A stretch of DNA of 64,000 nt, from NCBI RefSeq assembly GCF_029873635.1, contig NC_080426.1:55256093-55320092 (forward strand), in the 5' to 3' direction. This document shows positions 1-11,718 of this stretch, one piece after another. The position numbers and the translations under genes are program-made. Position 1 is the stretch's first letter. Each line of letters begins with the position of its first letter. The notes beneath the pieces were generated by a model. The model had not been told where the DNA came from. It ran no database searches and saw only the letters and a list, made by a program, of their open reading frames with translations. This stretch comes from Malania oleifera. Its lineage: Eukaryota > Streptophyta > Magnoliopsida > Santalales > Ximeniaceae.

Positions 1-970
1 TAGTCAATGAACGTGCATGCATGCTGATGCTAATATATCACCCACGTACGAATTAATGAGCATGCATGAATGGTAATGTATCATCCAAGTTTGTCCAAAT
101 TACACTCCCCTTAGGTTAGGTTTCCCCATATATATATATATATATACACACGCACGCACGCACGCGCACACACACATCCATGTTATGAATAATAAAACTA
201 CAAATTAGGTAAATTATTTTGTGACAAAAATTTAAAATATGACAGAATATTCCTAAATGAAAATAAATTCAATTAATATTAGATAAAATTATATTTAGAA
301 AAAAAATATTCTAGATAATTTAAACCAAATTAAAATTAAGACACTCAATCCATTTGTTTAGAAGATTAAGAGTCGAACCTAAAATAGTTAAATACTGCTT
401 AGATTTTCTAAAGTTATAATTGTGAAGTTCCTAATATAAAACTTTTAAAATATAAATATTAGAAATTAATAATATTATAGACCTTGAGCTGCACTCCAAT
501 AATAATTTTTAATATCTTTGAATTTTTCGAACTCATTACAATTTATGAAGACAAAAAATAAAATTATAAAGAGTTCAAGTAATAAACCACTATTTAGAAA
601 TTGGAATAACAACTTATTATGAAAATGTTATATAAAAATGAAATAGTTTACATAATTACATTCCTATCGTACTATGTTCTATATTTTAAAGTTCGTGTAT
701 ATGCAGTATCAAGATAATATCATTTATTTTTGTATTTTATATAATTTTGAACAAAATATAAATTTTTATATCTAACTTTGAGTGCAAACAATTTTATTGT
801 CCTGAAGAGCCATTGTGGGGTTCTTTGATTTTCCCTTCCTATATATAATCATGCCAATACTGTGAAGATTGGAAACCTGTATAATAAGCAATATAATCTT
901 TTTAAAAGAGACTGGGTCATTTTCAGGTTCTGTGAAGCATTGTGAGAGATACAACATCTGATACCAAACC
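1..970. other. 5' flank of the lipase gene, no gene seen
   Basis: This AT-rich stretch has no credible reading frame on either strand. It holds a TA/CA/CG-type dinucleotide microsatellite near 128-176 and ends in the presumed 5' untranslated region of the lipase gene that starts at 971. The short reverse-strand frames over 772-1271 are shadows of that gene. Confidence 0.7.
839..850 (+). promoter_or_regulatory. Candidate TATA box of the lipase gene
   Basis: CTATATATAATC lies about 125 bp upstream of the start codon at 971, a plausible distance for a plant core promoter with a short 5' UTR. AT-rich surroundings make chance matches common, so position is the main support. Confidence 0.4.
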
Positions 971-3819
971 ATGACTTGCACTTCAGTCAGCATTTCAAGC
1001 TCCCAAGTAGCTGCAGCTGTAAAAGATGCATTACAAGAAGGAAAGGGAAAGGGTCTTTCCCGCTCGCACTCTGCAAAGGACCTTAGCAAACAAACTGGTC
1101 TTCGAAGGTCGTGTTCAGATCACAACCTTTCCCTGCACACCACTCGAATTCGTGCTGCATCAGCACAGCCAAAATTGAAGAGCAGCCGCTCGACTGGGAT
1201 CTTGCCATTCCACTTGTCTGGTTCAGTCCTCCCGAGCTCACTTCGATCATTTCTGTCCGATCCTGATGCAAGCAAGGAAATGGAGTTAGTGGAGAACTTG
1301 GTGAAGACTAGGAATGAACCAGCAGTGATGGAGAAGGGGAAGCAAGCAAACTGGGTTGAGAGGATTGTGGAAATTAGGAGACAATGGAGCAACAGACAGC
1401 GGGCTGAGAACATAGAGAATGAAGACGATGGTCGCGATGGAGGTTGCAAAGTGGATTATGGTTCTGAAGAAGAAGATGGTGATGGAGGAAGGGGAGGGGT
1501 GAGTTTTGACCACGAATCGTTTTCAAGATTCTTGGTTCAAGTACCTTGGACCGATACCAAGGTTTTCGCTAAACTGGCTTTCCTGTGCAACATGGCTTAT
1601 GTAATCCCGGAGATCAAGGTATGTTTTGTTTCATGCATGTGATCAATGGCCCTCAATTCCTACAATAGACCACCCACCCATTTGTAAGATGAAGAAATGA
1701 CATATTCATGTCTTCTCCCAAATATTTTCCACATTCAAATAGAACATTTAAGGATTTGCCCCTCGGAGGTTCTCATCCTGGTTTTCTGTTAATAAAAACT
1801 GAGGCATGTTAAGATTAATTTCTGCCCAAAGCCCTTCCTGGTATTTTTCACTACTGTACATTGAAAGGAAGAAAAATAATAATAAGTAAATTCATTTCCT
1901 TTCTCATGCAGGATAAGGATTTAAGAAGATACTACGGCCTGCGGTTCGTAACTTCTTCCATTGAGAAGAAAGCAGTGGCCGCTGTAAAAGCAAAACTCAA
2001 TTGTAACTCCACCCAGTTACCCGTAGCAGCTCCTGCTTCCAGTTTGGAGAATTGCATGAGCACGGAGAAGAAAAAACGCCCGTTCCATCCCGTGGCTTAT
2101 GAAATTGCTGCTTCTGCTGCATGTTATGTCAAGTCCTGTGCCAAGGACTTCTTATACCTCGGGTCTGAACCACAGAAAGAGAGTGAGAATTCGGATTCAC
2201 ATGGTGGCGAGGACTGCCCACAAGAGGGGAGAGGGAGCTCTACTTTGCAAGCAAGTACCTCAAAGGTAGCTGCATGTGTGACTGCATCAACAATGACGGC
2301 AGTGGTAGCTGCAGGGGAGAAGGAAAAGCAGGAGACAGCAAAAGACCTCCAATCGCTCCACTCTTCACCTTGTGAATGGTTTGTTTGCGATGATCTAGGA
2401 ACATGCACCCGCTGCTTCGTCATCCAGGTAACTTCTACCAGTCCAGACAAGCCAATTAACGTAACAGAGGATTTTTATAATATAGAATTAATTATGGTGG
2501 CTATATGTTTGTGAGCTGCAGGGATCAGATTCACTGGCATCTTGGCAGGCAAATCTACTATTTGAACCCACCAAATTTGAGGTAACGCTAAACGCATAAT
2601 TCTCAGAAATTAAATGAATCACCTCCCATGGGAAAACATTCAAGTAACCAAGGGAGGCGAGAAACACCAGAGAAAAATTCAGAATATTTTGTTTGATCTG
2701 TAGGGGATGGAAATGCATGTTCATAGAGGAATTTATGAAGCTGCTAAAGGTATATATGAGCAATTCATGCCAGAAATTATGGATCATTTGAATAGATATG
2801 GGGAACGAGCAAAGCTTCAATTCACCGGCCACTCCCTAGGGGGTAGTCTTTCCCTTTTGGTGAACTTGATGCTGCTAGCCAGGAAAGTTGTCAACCCCTC
2901 CAGTCTTCTTCCTGTTGTGACCTTTGGTTCACCAAATGTGTTCTGTGGAGGGCGAAAGATCCTTGAGAAGCTAGGGCTACATGAAAATTGTGTCCATTGC
3001 GTGATGATGCATAGAGATATCGTCCCAAGAGCATTCTCCTGCAACTACCCTAACCACATCGCACAAGTCCTCAAAAAATTGAATAGCTCTTTCCGATCGC
3101 ATCCTTGCCTAAATAAAAAGGTAAAAAATATTTTCTTCATCAGTTTTCTGAAGCATCATGACTATTTAAGTTGCTTGTCATCCATGTTTGTTCTGTATAA
3201 TGTTGAGGACAGTGGGCATGTACAAGAATATAGAAAACCATCTCTTCAGCCTAGTTAACATGTATATATTTATATCATATGTCAATATTCAGAAGAATAA
3301 AACACAAAAAAAATTCATTTTGAAATATATATATCTTTTCACTTTCAAGCTTCTTGTTGGTTTCTCTCATTCATTTCTTGTTTATGGGCCTTTATGCAGA
3401 AACTGTTGTATGATCCATTGGGAAAAGTATTCATTCTCCAACCAGATGAGAAGTCATCTCCCCCCCACCCTTTACTACCGCCAGGGAATGCACTCTATGC
3501 CTTGGACAAGCTCCAAGGCAGATCTCCTGCATCCGCCCTCAAGGCCTTCCTCAATTGTCCCCATCCACTTGAAACGTTAAGTGATCCAACAGCCTATGGC
3601 TCAGAAGGAACAATCCTCAGAGACCATGACTCAAGCAACTACATGAAGGCAGTGAATGGGATTATAAGGTTACATTCAAAGGAGGTTGTTCGGAAAGTCA
3701 GAAAACAGAGGAACCTTCTGTGGCCGCTACTAACTTCGCCATCTCCGCATGCATGGAGAGACGGTAGCAATTTGGAGAACGCAAGGTCGGTGACTAAAGA
3801 AATCATGACCAGTGTCTGA
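971..3819 (+). CDS. PLIP1: Plastid class-3 lipase, PLIP1-type phospholipase A1
   Basis: Five exons read through in phase 0: 971-1618, 1912-2427, 2522-2581, 2704-3120 and 3400-3819, giving 686 codons. All introns are GT-AG. The N-terminus is rich in Ser and Arg, as expected of a chloroplast transit peptide, followed by acidic and Ala-rich linkers. The lipase core carries GHSLGG, with the nucleophile near Ser452. Asp near 513 (HRDIVPRAF) and His near 623 (RDHDSSNY) complete the likely triad. The pieces [30 protein letters not shown] and [15 protein letters not shown] match the plant PLIP family, and the N-terminal block is closer to Arabidopsis PLIP1 (649 aa) than to PLIP2/3. PLIP1 is known to release acyl groups from plastid phosphatidylglycerol and feed them into seed oil. 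Same role here is inferred from orthology. The start chosen is the first ATG of the frame ahead of the transit-like region. No lesion was seen. Confidence 0.93.
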
Positions 3820-4618
3820 AATTTTGGGGCTTTCCTAAAACACATATAATGTTCCACACCCAACACTGAATCTGGGGTTGGTTCGTATACATTTCAAGTG
3901 CATTTGCTTCCAACTCCTTGGCTGTCATATCTTAATATACCATTTTGGCAGTAAACAAAATGTTAATTTCAGTCCACGCGTACTGACTACCTCATCCTGA
4001 TGCATCCCTCACTGCAGGTACAGAAGGCTCTGTATTCATACCTTTGCAAAATAGACTGTGTCCATAAATACCATCAAAATTTTTACATAATGTTTCTTGT
4101 GCCCAACTGGCCCTAATTCCCTAAGGGCTCAAAATACCACCAAAAATTTGACATAATGTTAACCATGTGAGAGATTTTAATAGCCATAAACAAAGGAAGA
4201 GAGCAAGCTGATCAAACACTGATCTGGAATAGTGAGTCCCAGAAGTATAACTTCAAGCAAAAGATCAAGCTGGGATAGTAAGTTACAGTGATAAACTTCA
4301 AGATCTATGATAACCAAATCCACAGAAAAGGTAAAAGCACGCAAAGAAGATTCCCAGTAACGTACCATTGATAACGTACCATTGACAGGTCAAGTTGCAC
4401 AGCACATGCCATATGCCAGTATAAATGTTCAAAAACTGAACTGGAGTCTAAAATTTATTTGCAGTTTCCTGGATGGCACTCTTCAGAACTCTAATACAAA
4501 TTATAAAAGCACTGAGGGGGGTCATATAATTCTTTGCTCCTCTCAGGATACAGAAAGACCGACTGTTTGGTATGCTGGAATGTAATGAATTGGAAGTGGA
4601 ATGAATTAATGGAATGAA

Positions 4619-4640
4619 ATATATATATATATATATATAA
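4619..4640. repeat. TA dinucleotide microsatellite
   Basis: About eleven uninterrupted AT units downstream of the lipase gene. Confidence 0.9.
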
Positions 4641-5406
4641 TTATTGGTATATAAGATAGATAGTGGCCCAGAGAGTAAGCGAGGGAGGATTCAAACCACT
4701 CCCCGAAGCAGCGCCCCTTGGAGTTCATATTGGTTAACTTATTTGGGCGAAAAACCAGAAAGATTGGGACCTTTATCAGTAGAAAAACAATGACAAGAAA
4801 AACAAGTGCAACATTTCAAAAATATTTTGAACTTCCTACAATTCCTATTAGGACGGATGGAAAGGGTAAAACAAGAAGCATGGGTGCTACAGTGTCTTTT
4901 ATCAGCCATACTAAGCACTGCAGCTAAATTTCGACCCCCAAACACACTAGTTTCTATTTCATCTGTGGTCTTCCGATCTGAAAGTAAATCTTTTGATTTA
5001 TTTTTCTTTAGGCACTCAGTTCTATGCAGAGATAATTAAATAAATATTTTTAATTATTTTAATTCAGTAAAACTTTCATCCTCCTGAAATGAAAATCTTA
5101 TATGTTCCTTTCCTACGGTTCTTTTTTACTTCACATTTGCAGTTTCTTTTCTTAATAAGTTTCTCTTGTTATCAAAAATAAATAAATAAATGGAACATCT
5201 TTCACAAAACCTTAAGTTGATTGTCACACGTGAAGATGCAGGAAAATAGATAGAAAAAAAATAACCAATATAGCAACAAAAATCAAACCTAAAAATCTCA
5301 TAAATCAGAACTTTGATAGTTAATAAAATCTCAAGCCATTAGGCATGGACCAACAACATATATTAGGCTAACACTCACAGAAAGTATTCAACTAAACAAG
5401 TCCACG

Positions 5407-5444
5407 CCATCCACTTGAAACGTTAAGTGATCCAACAGCCTATG
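5407..5444 (+). repeat. 38-bp exact copy of lipase exon 5
   Basis: Bases 5407-5444 are identical, over 38 bp and in the same orientation, to 3561-3598 inside exon 5 of the lipase gene (codons for [13 protein letters not shown]). The match stops abruptly on both sides. It is too long and exact for chance and too short to code. It looks like filler DNA copied from the neighbouring gene during break repair, which is inference. Confidence 0.9.
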
Positions 5445-5971
5445 CACCACATCTATGGTTTTTCATCTATAATCTTATATGTTATCTATGACTAGTAAAT
5501 TTAAGCATAAAGCTAACTAATAATGACCGAGGACTCATGTGGTGCATCACATCAAACAACCTAACCCCCCCCCCAAAACCAAATTCTAACATGTAAATAA
5601 ATACAAGGTTTTTGGCTTTTCAGTTCCAATTACCTTAAAATGAAAAGTGAAATTGAAAACTAGTTTAGTAAAAAATTAGGAACCAAAATCGAACCAAAAA
5701 TAAATAAACTCAAAAAGAAAGTTATTCTATTTTGGCCCAGTTTCCAATTTTCCAATAAATTTTAACTACCCTTCATCCCAACTTCCCAAGCATTGCTAGC
5801 TGTAGATGCAATGCATGGTAGACACCCATTTTTGCCCCACCCCAAATAAATAAATAAATAATAAGTTTCTGTTATTTTTTTTTTTTATTTACTATATTTT
5901 GATTTTTTCATCATTATCTCATCATATTATTTTTATAATTATTATAACTTTACTATTATTATGACTGATAT

Positions 5972-6339
5972 TGATGGGTGAAGAGGAACACTCAGTCACT
6001 GGTTGTGACTGAAACTCAATGAGGATAAATTCAAGAACAATTTATTTCAATCAGAAACAATACACAGAGGAAGCAACTCTCTCTCTTTCTCTCTCACTGG
6101 CTTTACACTCTCAACACACCACACTTACAATGCACACACACTCACCTATTTATAGCAATTACAGAAACCAAATAATCAACAATGGTGGGAATTTAAACTT
6201 CAACGATTGTGGCTGGTTTGGTAAGGTTGGTGGCCAAATCTTGCTTAACTTCAATGGAGGTGGGCTGCCGGTTGATGAAGCTGCTGCAGTCAAATTTTTG
6301 CTGCCACCGTCCCACTGTTCTCAAGTTTAATCTTCAACA
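5972..6339 (-). repeat. 3' LTR of copia A (368 bp, complete)
   Basis: On the minus strand it runs TGTTGAAG...CCCATCA, with canonical TG...CA ends. Its last 28 bp (5972-5999) are absent from the partner LTR. The end of pol overlaps the first 13 bp. The 103-codon frame inside it recurs in the other LTR and is not a gene. Confidence 0.93.
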
Positions 6340-9300
6340 TCCCCCCTTAAACTTGACTCTCCTAACTTTGTCATTCCGAGCATTGTCTTCAATCTTACAA
6401 AAATATCATGCCTGAGTGGTTTTGTGAAAATGTCAGCAATCTGATCATACGTTCTGCAAGATATCAATTCCACTTCTTTATTTTTGACATGCTCCCTGAT
6501 AAAATGATACCGAGTATCAATATGTTTGCTTCTTTCATGATAAACTGGATTTTTCGCAAGGGCAATCGCTGATCGATTGTCGATGTAGACTTCTATGGGG
6601 TTATCTTGAAGAAATCCCAGATACTTCATTACATTCCTAATCCATATACCATGACAAACAGCTGAGCTGGCAGCAACATACTCAGCTTCACATGATGATA
6701 GGGTTACGATGGGTTGCTTCTTCGAAGACCATGTAAACGATGTATCTCCCATAAAAAATGTGAATCCCGTCGTACTTTTTCTTTCATCAAGATCTCTTCC
6801 CCAATCGCTATCTGAATAGCCGATAAGTTTGCAATCACCTCTTGATGAATAAAACATACCATCGGTGATGGTACCCTTGACATATCGGAGTATCATTTTC
6901 GCTGCATTCAGGTGGGACTGGTCAGGAGTCTCCATGTACCTGCTAACAAGTCCAACTCCATAGAGTATATCTGGTCTGGTACACGTCAAAAACCTCAAAC
7001 TTCCAACTAGAGTCTTAAAATATGTGGGGTCAACATCTCCTTGCTCATTCTTTCTCAACTCCAATCCTGTTTCAACTGGAGTTGTCACTGGGTTGCATTT
7101 GTCCATCCCAAACTTCTTCAATACTTCTTTTGCATAGTGGCTCTGGGAGATGAAAATTCCTTTCTCGCTTTGCACGACTTCTATGCCAAGGAAGTGAGTC
7201 ATCTAACCAATATCCGTCATTTCAAATTCTTTGACCATGCTCCTCTTGAAAGCGGCAAACATCTCTGGATTGTTGCCGGTGAAGATCAGATCATCAACAT
7301 ATAGGCAAGCTATCAGCATGCTTCCATCTGTCTCCATCTTTATGTATAGCGCATGCTCGTAGGGACACTTCTCAAATCCATTCTTCTGGAAGTAGTCGTC
7401 AATCCTCATGTTCCACGCACGAGATGCCTGCTTCAAGCCATAGAGTGCTTTCTTCAACTTGTACACTCTATCTTCTTTGCCCTTCTTTACATATCCAGGT
7501 GGTTGATCGATATAAATCTCTTCTTCCAGAAAACCATTCAGAAAAGCTGATTTCACATCCAGCTGGTAAATCTTCCATCCATTTTGTGCTGAAAGTGAAA
7601 TAAGTAATCTGATGGTTTCAAGTCTGGCAACCGGGGCAAAGATTTCTCCATAATCAATCCCTTCTTTTTTCTTGTAGCCTTTGGCGACAAGTCTTGCTTT
7701 ATATCTCTGAACTTCTCCTTGAGCATTCTTTTTGGTCTTGTAGACCCATTTCACACCAATGGTTTTGCGGCCCTTCGGGAGATTTGTCAACTCCCAAGTT
7801 TTGTTCTTCTCGATGGATTGAATCTCCTCATCCATCGCTTTTCTCCATTTGTCTTCTTCGTTAGCTTCCTTAAAGCTAACCGGGTCGCTGGTTAACAATA
7901 GACAGTAAAGAGTAACATACTCTTCAATTGGTTCTGTAGTTTCATACAGGTCGGCTAGATTTCGAGCTCCTCTAGGTCTCATGTCTGAGATTTCACGCTC
8001 TATTGGTGATGGAGCTTCATTTGTCTGTGGTGAACCATGTGGAGGTGTCTGCAGCTCAGGAATTTGTGGCTCGATAGCCACTTCTCTTGTCTATGTAGGT
8101 TCTTCTCCTTCAAGTGTCAATTCCGCATCTTTGGAACATTCACCCTGGTCCCATTTCCAGGATTCATTTTCTTCAAAGATGACATCCCGACTGTGAAAGA
8201 CTTTCTTGTTGATGGGATTGTAAAGTCGATATCCCATGGTGCTGTCACCGTATCCTACAAGGATACACTTCTCTCCTTTATCATCCAGCTTTGTCCTTCT
8301 TGCTTCTGGGATCTTGGCGTAGGTTATGGAGCCAAACACCCTAAGATGACTCACACTGGGCTTGTGAGTACTCCAGGCTTCATATGGTATCTTTGTATCA
8401 AGACTCTTCGTCGGACACCTATTGAGTAGATAGACTGCACATAACACTGCTTCTGCCCAAAAACTCTTGGGCACATTTTTATCCTTTAACATGCTTCTAG
8501 CCATGTTAAGGATTGTGCGGTTCTTCCTTTCGGCTACACCATTCAACTGGGGAGTGTATGATGGTGTGAACTGTTTCTGAATCCCTTGTTGTCTAAGGAA
8601 TTCTAGGAAAGCTTCGTCTTTGTACTCTCCTCCTTGATCTGACCGGAGTGACTTGATGCGGAAGCCACTCTGTTTCTCCACAAGAGTTTTGAACTCTTTG
8701 AACTTGTCAAACACCTCTGACTTCCTTTTCAAGAAGTAGACCCAGGTCTTCCTGCTGTAGTCATCGATGAAGGTGAGGAAGTATCGATTATGTCCATTTG
8801 AAAATGGTCTTAGTGGACCACACACATCTGTGTGTATTAGTTGGAGCGGCATAGTTGATCTCCAGTCGGTTTGCTTTCCAAATCTGTTTCTATGTTGCTT
8901 GCTCAAAATACAGCTTTCACATATCACATTTGGATGATGGATATTGGGTAAGCCCTTCACCATCTTCTTGCTTCCCAATTGTTTCAAACTTTCAAAGTTT
9001 AGATGCCCATACCTTAGATGCCATAGCCAGTCTTTGTCTTTGATGATAGCGCTCAAACACCTTGGCGTATCATGTTGAATGGCAAGCGGAAACATTCGAT
9101 TCTTTGCCATTTGAACTCGAGTAACAAGCTTTCCTCGAGCATCTATTATCACCATCTGCTTATCACTGAGGCTAATTCGATAGCCTCTCTCCACGAGCTG
9201 TCCGAGACTAAGTATATTAGTCTTCATGGCTGGCACATAGTAGACGTTGGAGATGTAAGCATGATCTCCAGACTTCTGTTTGATCAAAACATCTCCTCTC

Positions 9301-9524
9301 CCTTGGACTGGGATTTTAGAATTATCGCCGAAAGATATCTCCCCCTGAACTTTCTCATCAAGTTCAAAGAATAGGTTCTTTCTGCCAGTCATATGGTTGC
9401 TGGCTCCAGAATCAAGGTACCAAACACTCTGGTCCTGAGGAGTTGCATTGTGTGCCATCAGCATCAACGACTCTCCATCTGCATGATCAGTTTCGGCAAG
9501 GTTGACCTCCTCGCTAACCTTTTC
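6327..9524 (-). pseudogene. Copia A pol: protease, integrase, RT, RNase H (interrupted)
   Basis: One minus-strand frame runs from 9524 to 6327 and is cut by amber TAG codons at 8091-8093 and 7203-7205. In the first open part (9467-8091) protease DSGASNHM is near residue 19. The integrase has its HHCC region (residues 150-186) and D214, D277 and E313, spaced D-x62-D-x35-E. The second part (8081-7203) is reverse transcriptase with [11 protein letters not shown] and YVDD. The third (7202-6327) finishes RT and holds RNase H with SCEAEYVAAS and DIFTKPL. The second TAG stands where relatives have leucine. The catalytic residues are all present, so the copy is recently dead. Confidence 0.93.
6340..6351 (-). 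promoter_or_regulatory. Polypurine tract of copia A
   Basis: On the minus strand TTTAAGGGGGGA abuts the 3' LTR start directly. It is the expected primer site for plus-strand DNA synthesis and confirms the LTR boundary at 6339. Confidence 0.85.
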
Positions 9525-10476
9525 TTATTGTTGCCTCCAACATTCATTGCTATAGTGTCCATACTTGTGACAATTGTAGCATTGAATGTTTCTTTTGTCT
9601 ACATTCGAGCAATTATTATATCTTCCTCTTCTTCCTTGTCCTCTGCCTTGTGGGACATAGCTCTTGATTTCGTCCTCCTCTAGTGGGACCTCTTCTGCCT
9701 CTGCCACCTTCTCTAGAATTAAAATTTTCAGAATTTCTTCCACGAGATCCTCGGTCTTGTCCTCTTCCTTGTTGTGACGTCCCCCCTTTGTCGTATCTAT
9801 CTGTAGTGAGGGACAACTTCGTTTGGAGAGCTTGCTCCAGTGCTTTATCATCACTTCTTCTATTGACTTTTTGCTCATGGGCTTGGAGTGAGCCCACAAG
9901 TTCTTCTACAGACATTGTTTCCAAGTCTTTTGTTTCTTCTAGGGTCACAGCTATATAATCATATTTTGGATCTAAAGATCGCAAAATTTTTTCACAAATT
10001 CTCTCGTCATTGAGAATTTCTCCATTTCTTCTTAATTGATTTGATACTACCATTACTCGTGTATAGTAGTCTGTGATGGATTCAGTAGACTTCATTTTGA
10101 GAGATTCGAACTCACCTCGCAATGTCTGAAGACGAATCTTTTTTACTTTATCTGCACCTTTGTGTGTTCGATGGAGAGAGTCCCAAACTTCTTTAGATGT
10201 CTTTGCGGAGGCGATGATTTCGAACGTGGCCTCATCAAGGCCTTGGTAGATTATGGATTTTGCCTTGCAATCTTTCTTTCGATCGGCTCGCAAGGTCGTT
10301 CTTTGAGCTTCGGGCATAGCTGTTTCGACTTCTTTTGATAGGCTTTCTCTGTACCCATCTTCAACGATGTCCATGACATCCTGAGAACCTAAAAGGGTTC
10401 TCATTTGAATCGACCAGTTGTCATAATTCTCTCGGGTCAATTTTGGAATGACTGATTGGATAGTACCGTTAGCCAT
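9525..10476 (-). pseudogene. Copia A gag with CCHC knuckle, frameshifted
   Basis: The likely start is ATG at 10476-10474 (MANGTIQSVIPKLTRENYDNW), a typical copia gag opening. The frame extends upstream without support. Gag runs as one frame to about 9690, then continues one frame away through an Arg/Gly-rich tract to the zinc knuckle CYNCHKYGHYSNEC (9581-9540). A TAA at 9527-9525 ends it before protease. The frameshift lies near 9660-9700. Gag would coat the RNA and form the virus-like particle. Confidence 0.9.
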
Positions 10477-11061
10477 CGAATTTAATATATAAAAAACAGA
10501 GAGATGGGGACTGATTTTGGTAAATCTAATGCCACCAATAAATTCAAAAGATTGAAAAACCTTAGGAACCGGTTTTGGTTTGCAAAGAACCGGTCTAAAA
10601 ATCACTGAACCGGCTATAGGCAATTCTGGTGAATTTTTAACTAACCGGTTTAACTTAACGGCCGTTTAACGGCGTTAATGATCCCGTTACACCACGTGGC
10701 GTTCTCTGCGCGTGCCGCGTGTCGCTTCTGGAAGCGGGTCGGATGCTGGTCAAGTCTCGGGCACAGATCCGGGTTACGGGTCGATGTCCGGGTCGGATCT
10801 TGCCAATCGGGCGAAGAAGACGCGTGCGGGAGCGTGAGGCGCGTGTCACCGGCTGCCGGAGTCTTCGTCGGCGCGTGCGACGCGTGGGAAAACGCTGTCT
10901 TCGTGGGAGGCGCGTGGGAGCGCGTGTAGACTCTCCGGGTGTCCTTTTGAGACGTAGTTTCCACCGTTGGAATCGTCTCGAGTCTAATTGCACAATGGCA
11001 GGCTCAATTTGGGATTTGGAGCAACTTCAAAAATGAGAAGAAAATTGAATTTCTCCTCTGT
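10477..11061 (-). other. Untranslated leader of copia A
   Basis: This is the region between the 5' LTR and gag. Bases 10650-10990 are strikingly GC-rich with repeated CGTG and GCGCGTG words. A block at 10909 (GGCGCGTGGGAGCGCGTG) recurs almost unchanged in the leader of copia C at 37267. Overlapping frames on both strands here have no domain and are artefacts of base composition. Confidence 0.7.
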
Positions 11062-11401
11062 TGGTTGTGACTGAAACTCAATGAGGATAAATTCAAGAAC
11101 AATTTATTTCAATCAGAAACAATACACAGAGGAAGCAACTCTCTCTCTTTCTCTCTCACTGGCTTTACACTCTCAACACACCACACTTACAATGCACACA
11201 CACTCACCTATTTATAGCAATTACAGAAACCAAATAATCAACAATGGTGGGAATTTAAACTTCAACGATTGTGGCTGGTTTGGTAAGGTTGGTGGCCAAA
11301 TCTTGCTTAACTTCAATGGAGGTGGGCTGCCGGTTGATGAAACTGCTGCAGTCAAATTTTTGCTGCCACCGTCCCACTGTTCTCAAGTTTAATCTTCAAC
11401 A
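11062..11401 (-). repeat. 5' LTR of copia A, truncated at its 3' end
   Basis: It matches 6000-6339 at 339 of 340 positions but stops before the final 28 bp present in the other LTR. No complete methionine-tRNA primer site follows. Only CTCTG (11056-11060), which fits the far end of such a site, remains. Confidence 0.9.
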
Positions 11402-11406
11402 GATAT

Positions 11407-11452
11407 AACAAAAATCAATTTATTATTTATTACCTCAAAAAATCCAAGTAAT

Positions 11453-11496
<44 letters not shown>

Positions 11497-11631
11497 ACAA
11501 AAAAAAACAAAAGATTAGACAAAAGCAGAAACAGGAAAGAAAAACAGAAAATAAAGAAAAAAATTTACTTATGATTATTACTATTTTAAAGTTGTGTGTG
11601 CGCGTGTCTACCTGTGCGCACACGCGCATGC

Positions 11632-11718
<87 letters not shown>

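Larger units (their letters stand above)
3820..5966. other. Intergenic region between the lipase gene and copia A
   Basis: It begins with the lipase 3' UTR. The only structured items are a TA microsatellite (4619-4640), a short local repeat (AATACCA...ACATAATGTT near 4069-4093 and 4132-4160), C-rich and A-rich runs near 5563-5580, and the exon fragment at 5407-5444 listed separately. Frames at 4382-4585 and 4718-5039 show no domain or codon bias and are not called. Confidence 0.65.
5972..11401 (-). mobile_element. Ty1/copia LTR retrotransposon A
   Basis: The minus-strand element is bounded by the 5-bp target duplication GATAT (5967-5971 and 11402-11406). The upstream LTR, on the right, starts TGTTGAAG. 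The order gag, protease, integrase, reverse transcriptase, RNase H is Ty1/copia. The aligned 340 bp of the LTRs (6000-6339 and 11062-11401) differ at one position (G at 6280, A at 11342), so insertion was recent. Coding is nevertheless broken by a gag frameshift, a TAA and two TAG codons. The 5' LTR lacks 28 terminal bases together with most of the primer binding site. Confidence 0.95.

Noticed and set aside
5521..5536. GACCGAGGACTCAT shared with the CCCH-RING gene (14981-14994)
   Set aside because: Only 14 bp and no extension on either side; may be chance.
6019..6330. 103-codon frame, repeated at 11081-11392
   Set aside because: It lies inside the two LTRs of copia A; identical because the LTRs are identical. 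No domain.
9525..9530. Programmed readthrough at the copia A stops
   Set aside because: Stops occur at three unrelated places with a frameshift as well, and one is within a conserved RT motif; simple mutation is the better explanation.
10655..11036. Overlapping Arg-rich frames on both strands
   Set aside because: Product of the GC-rich leader composition; no start context or domain, and frames overlap on opposite strands.
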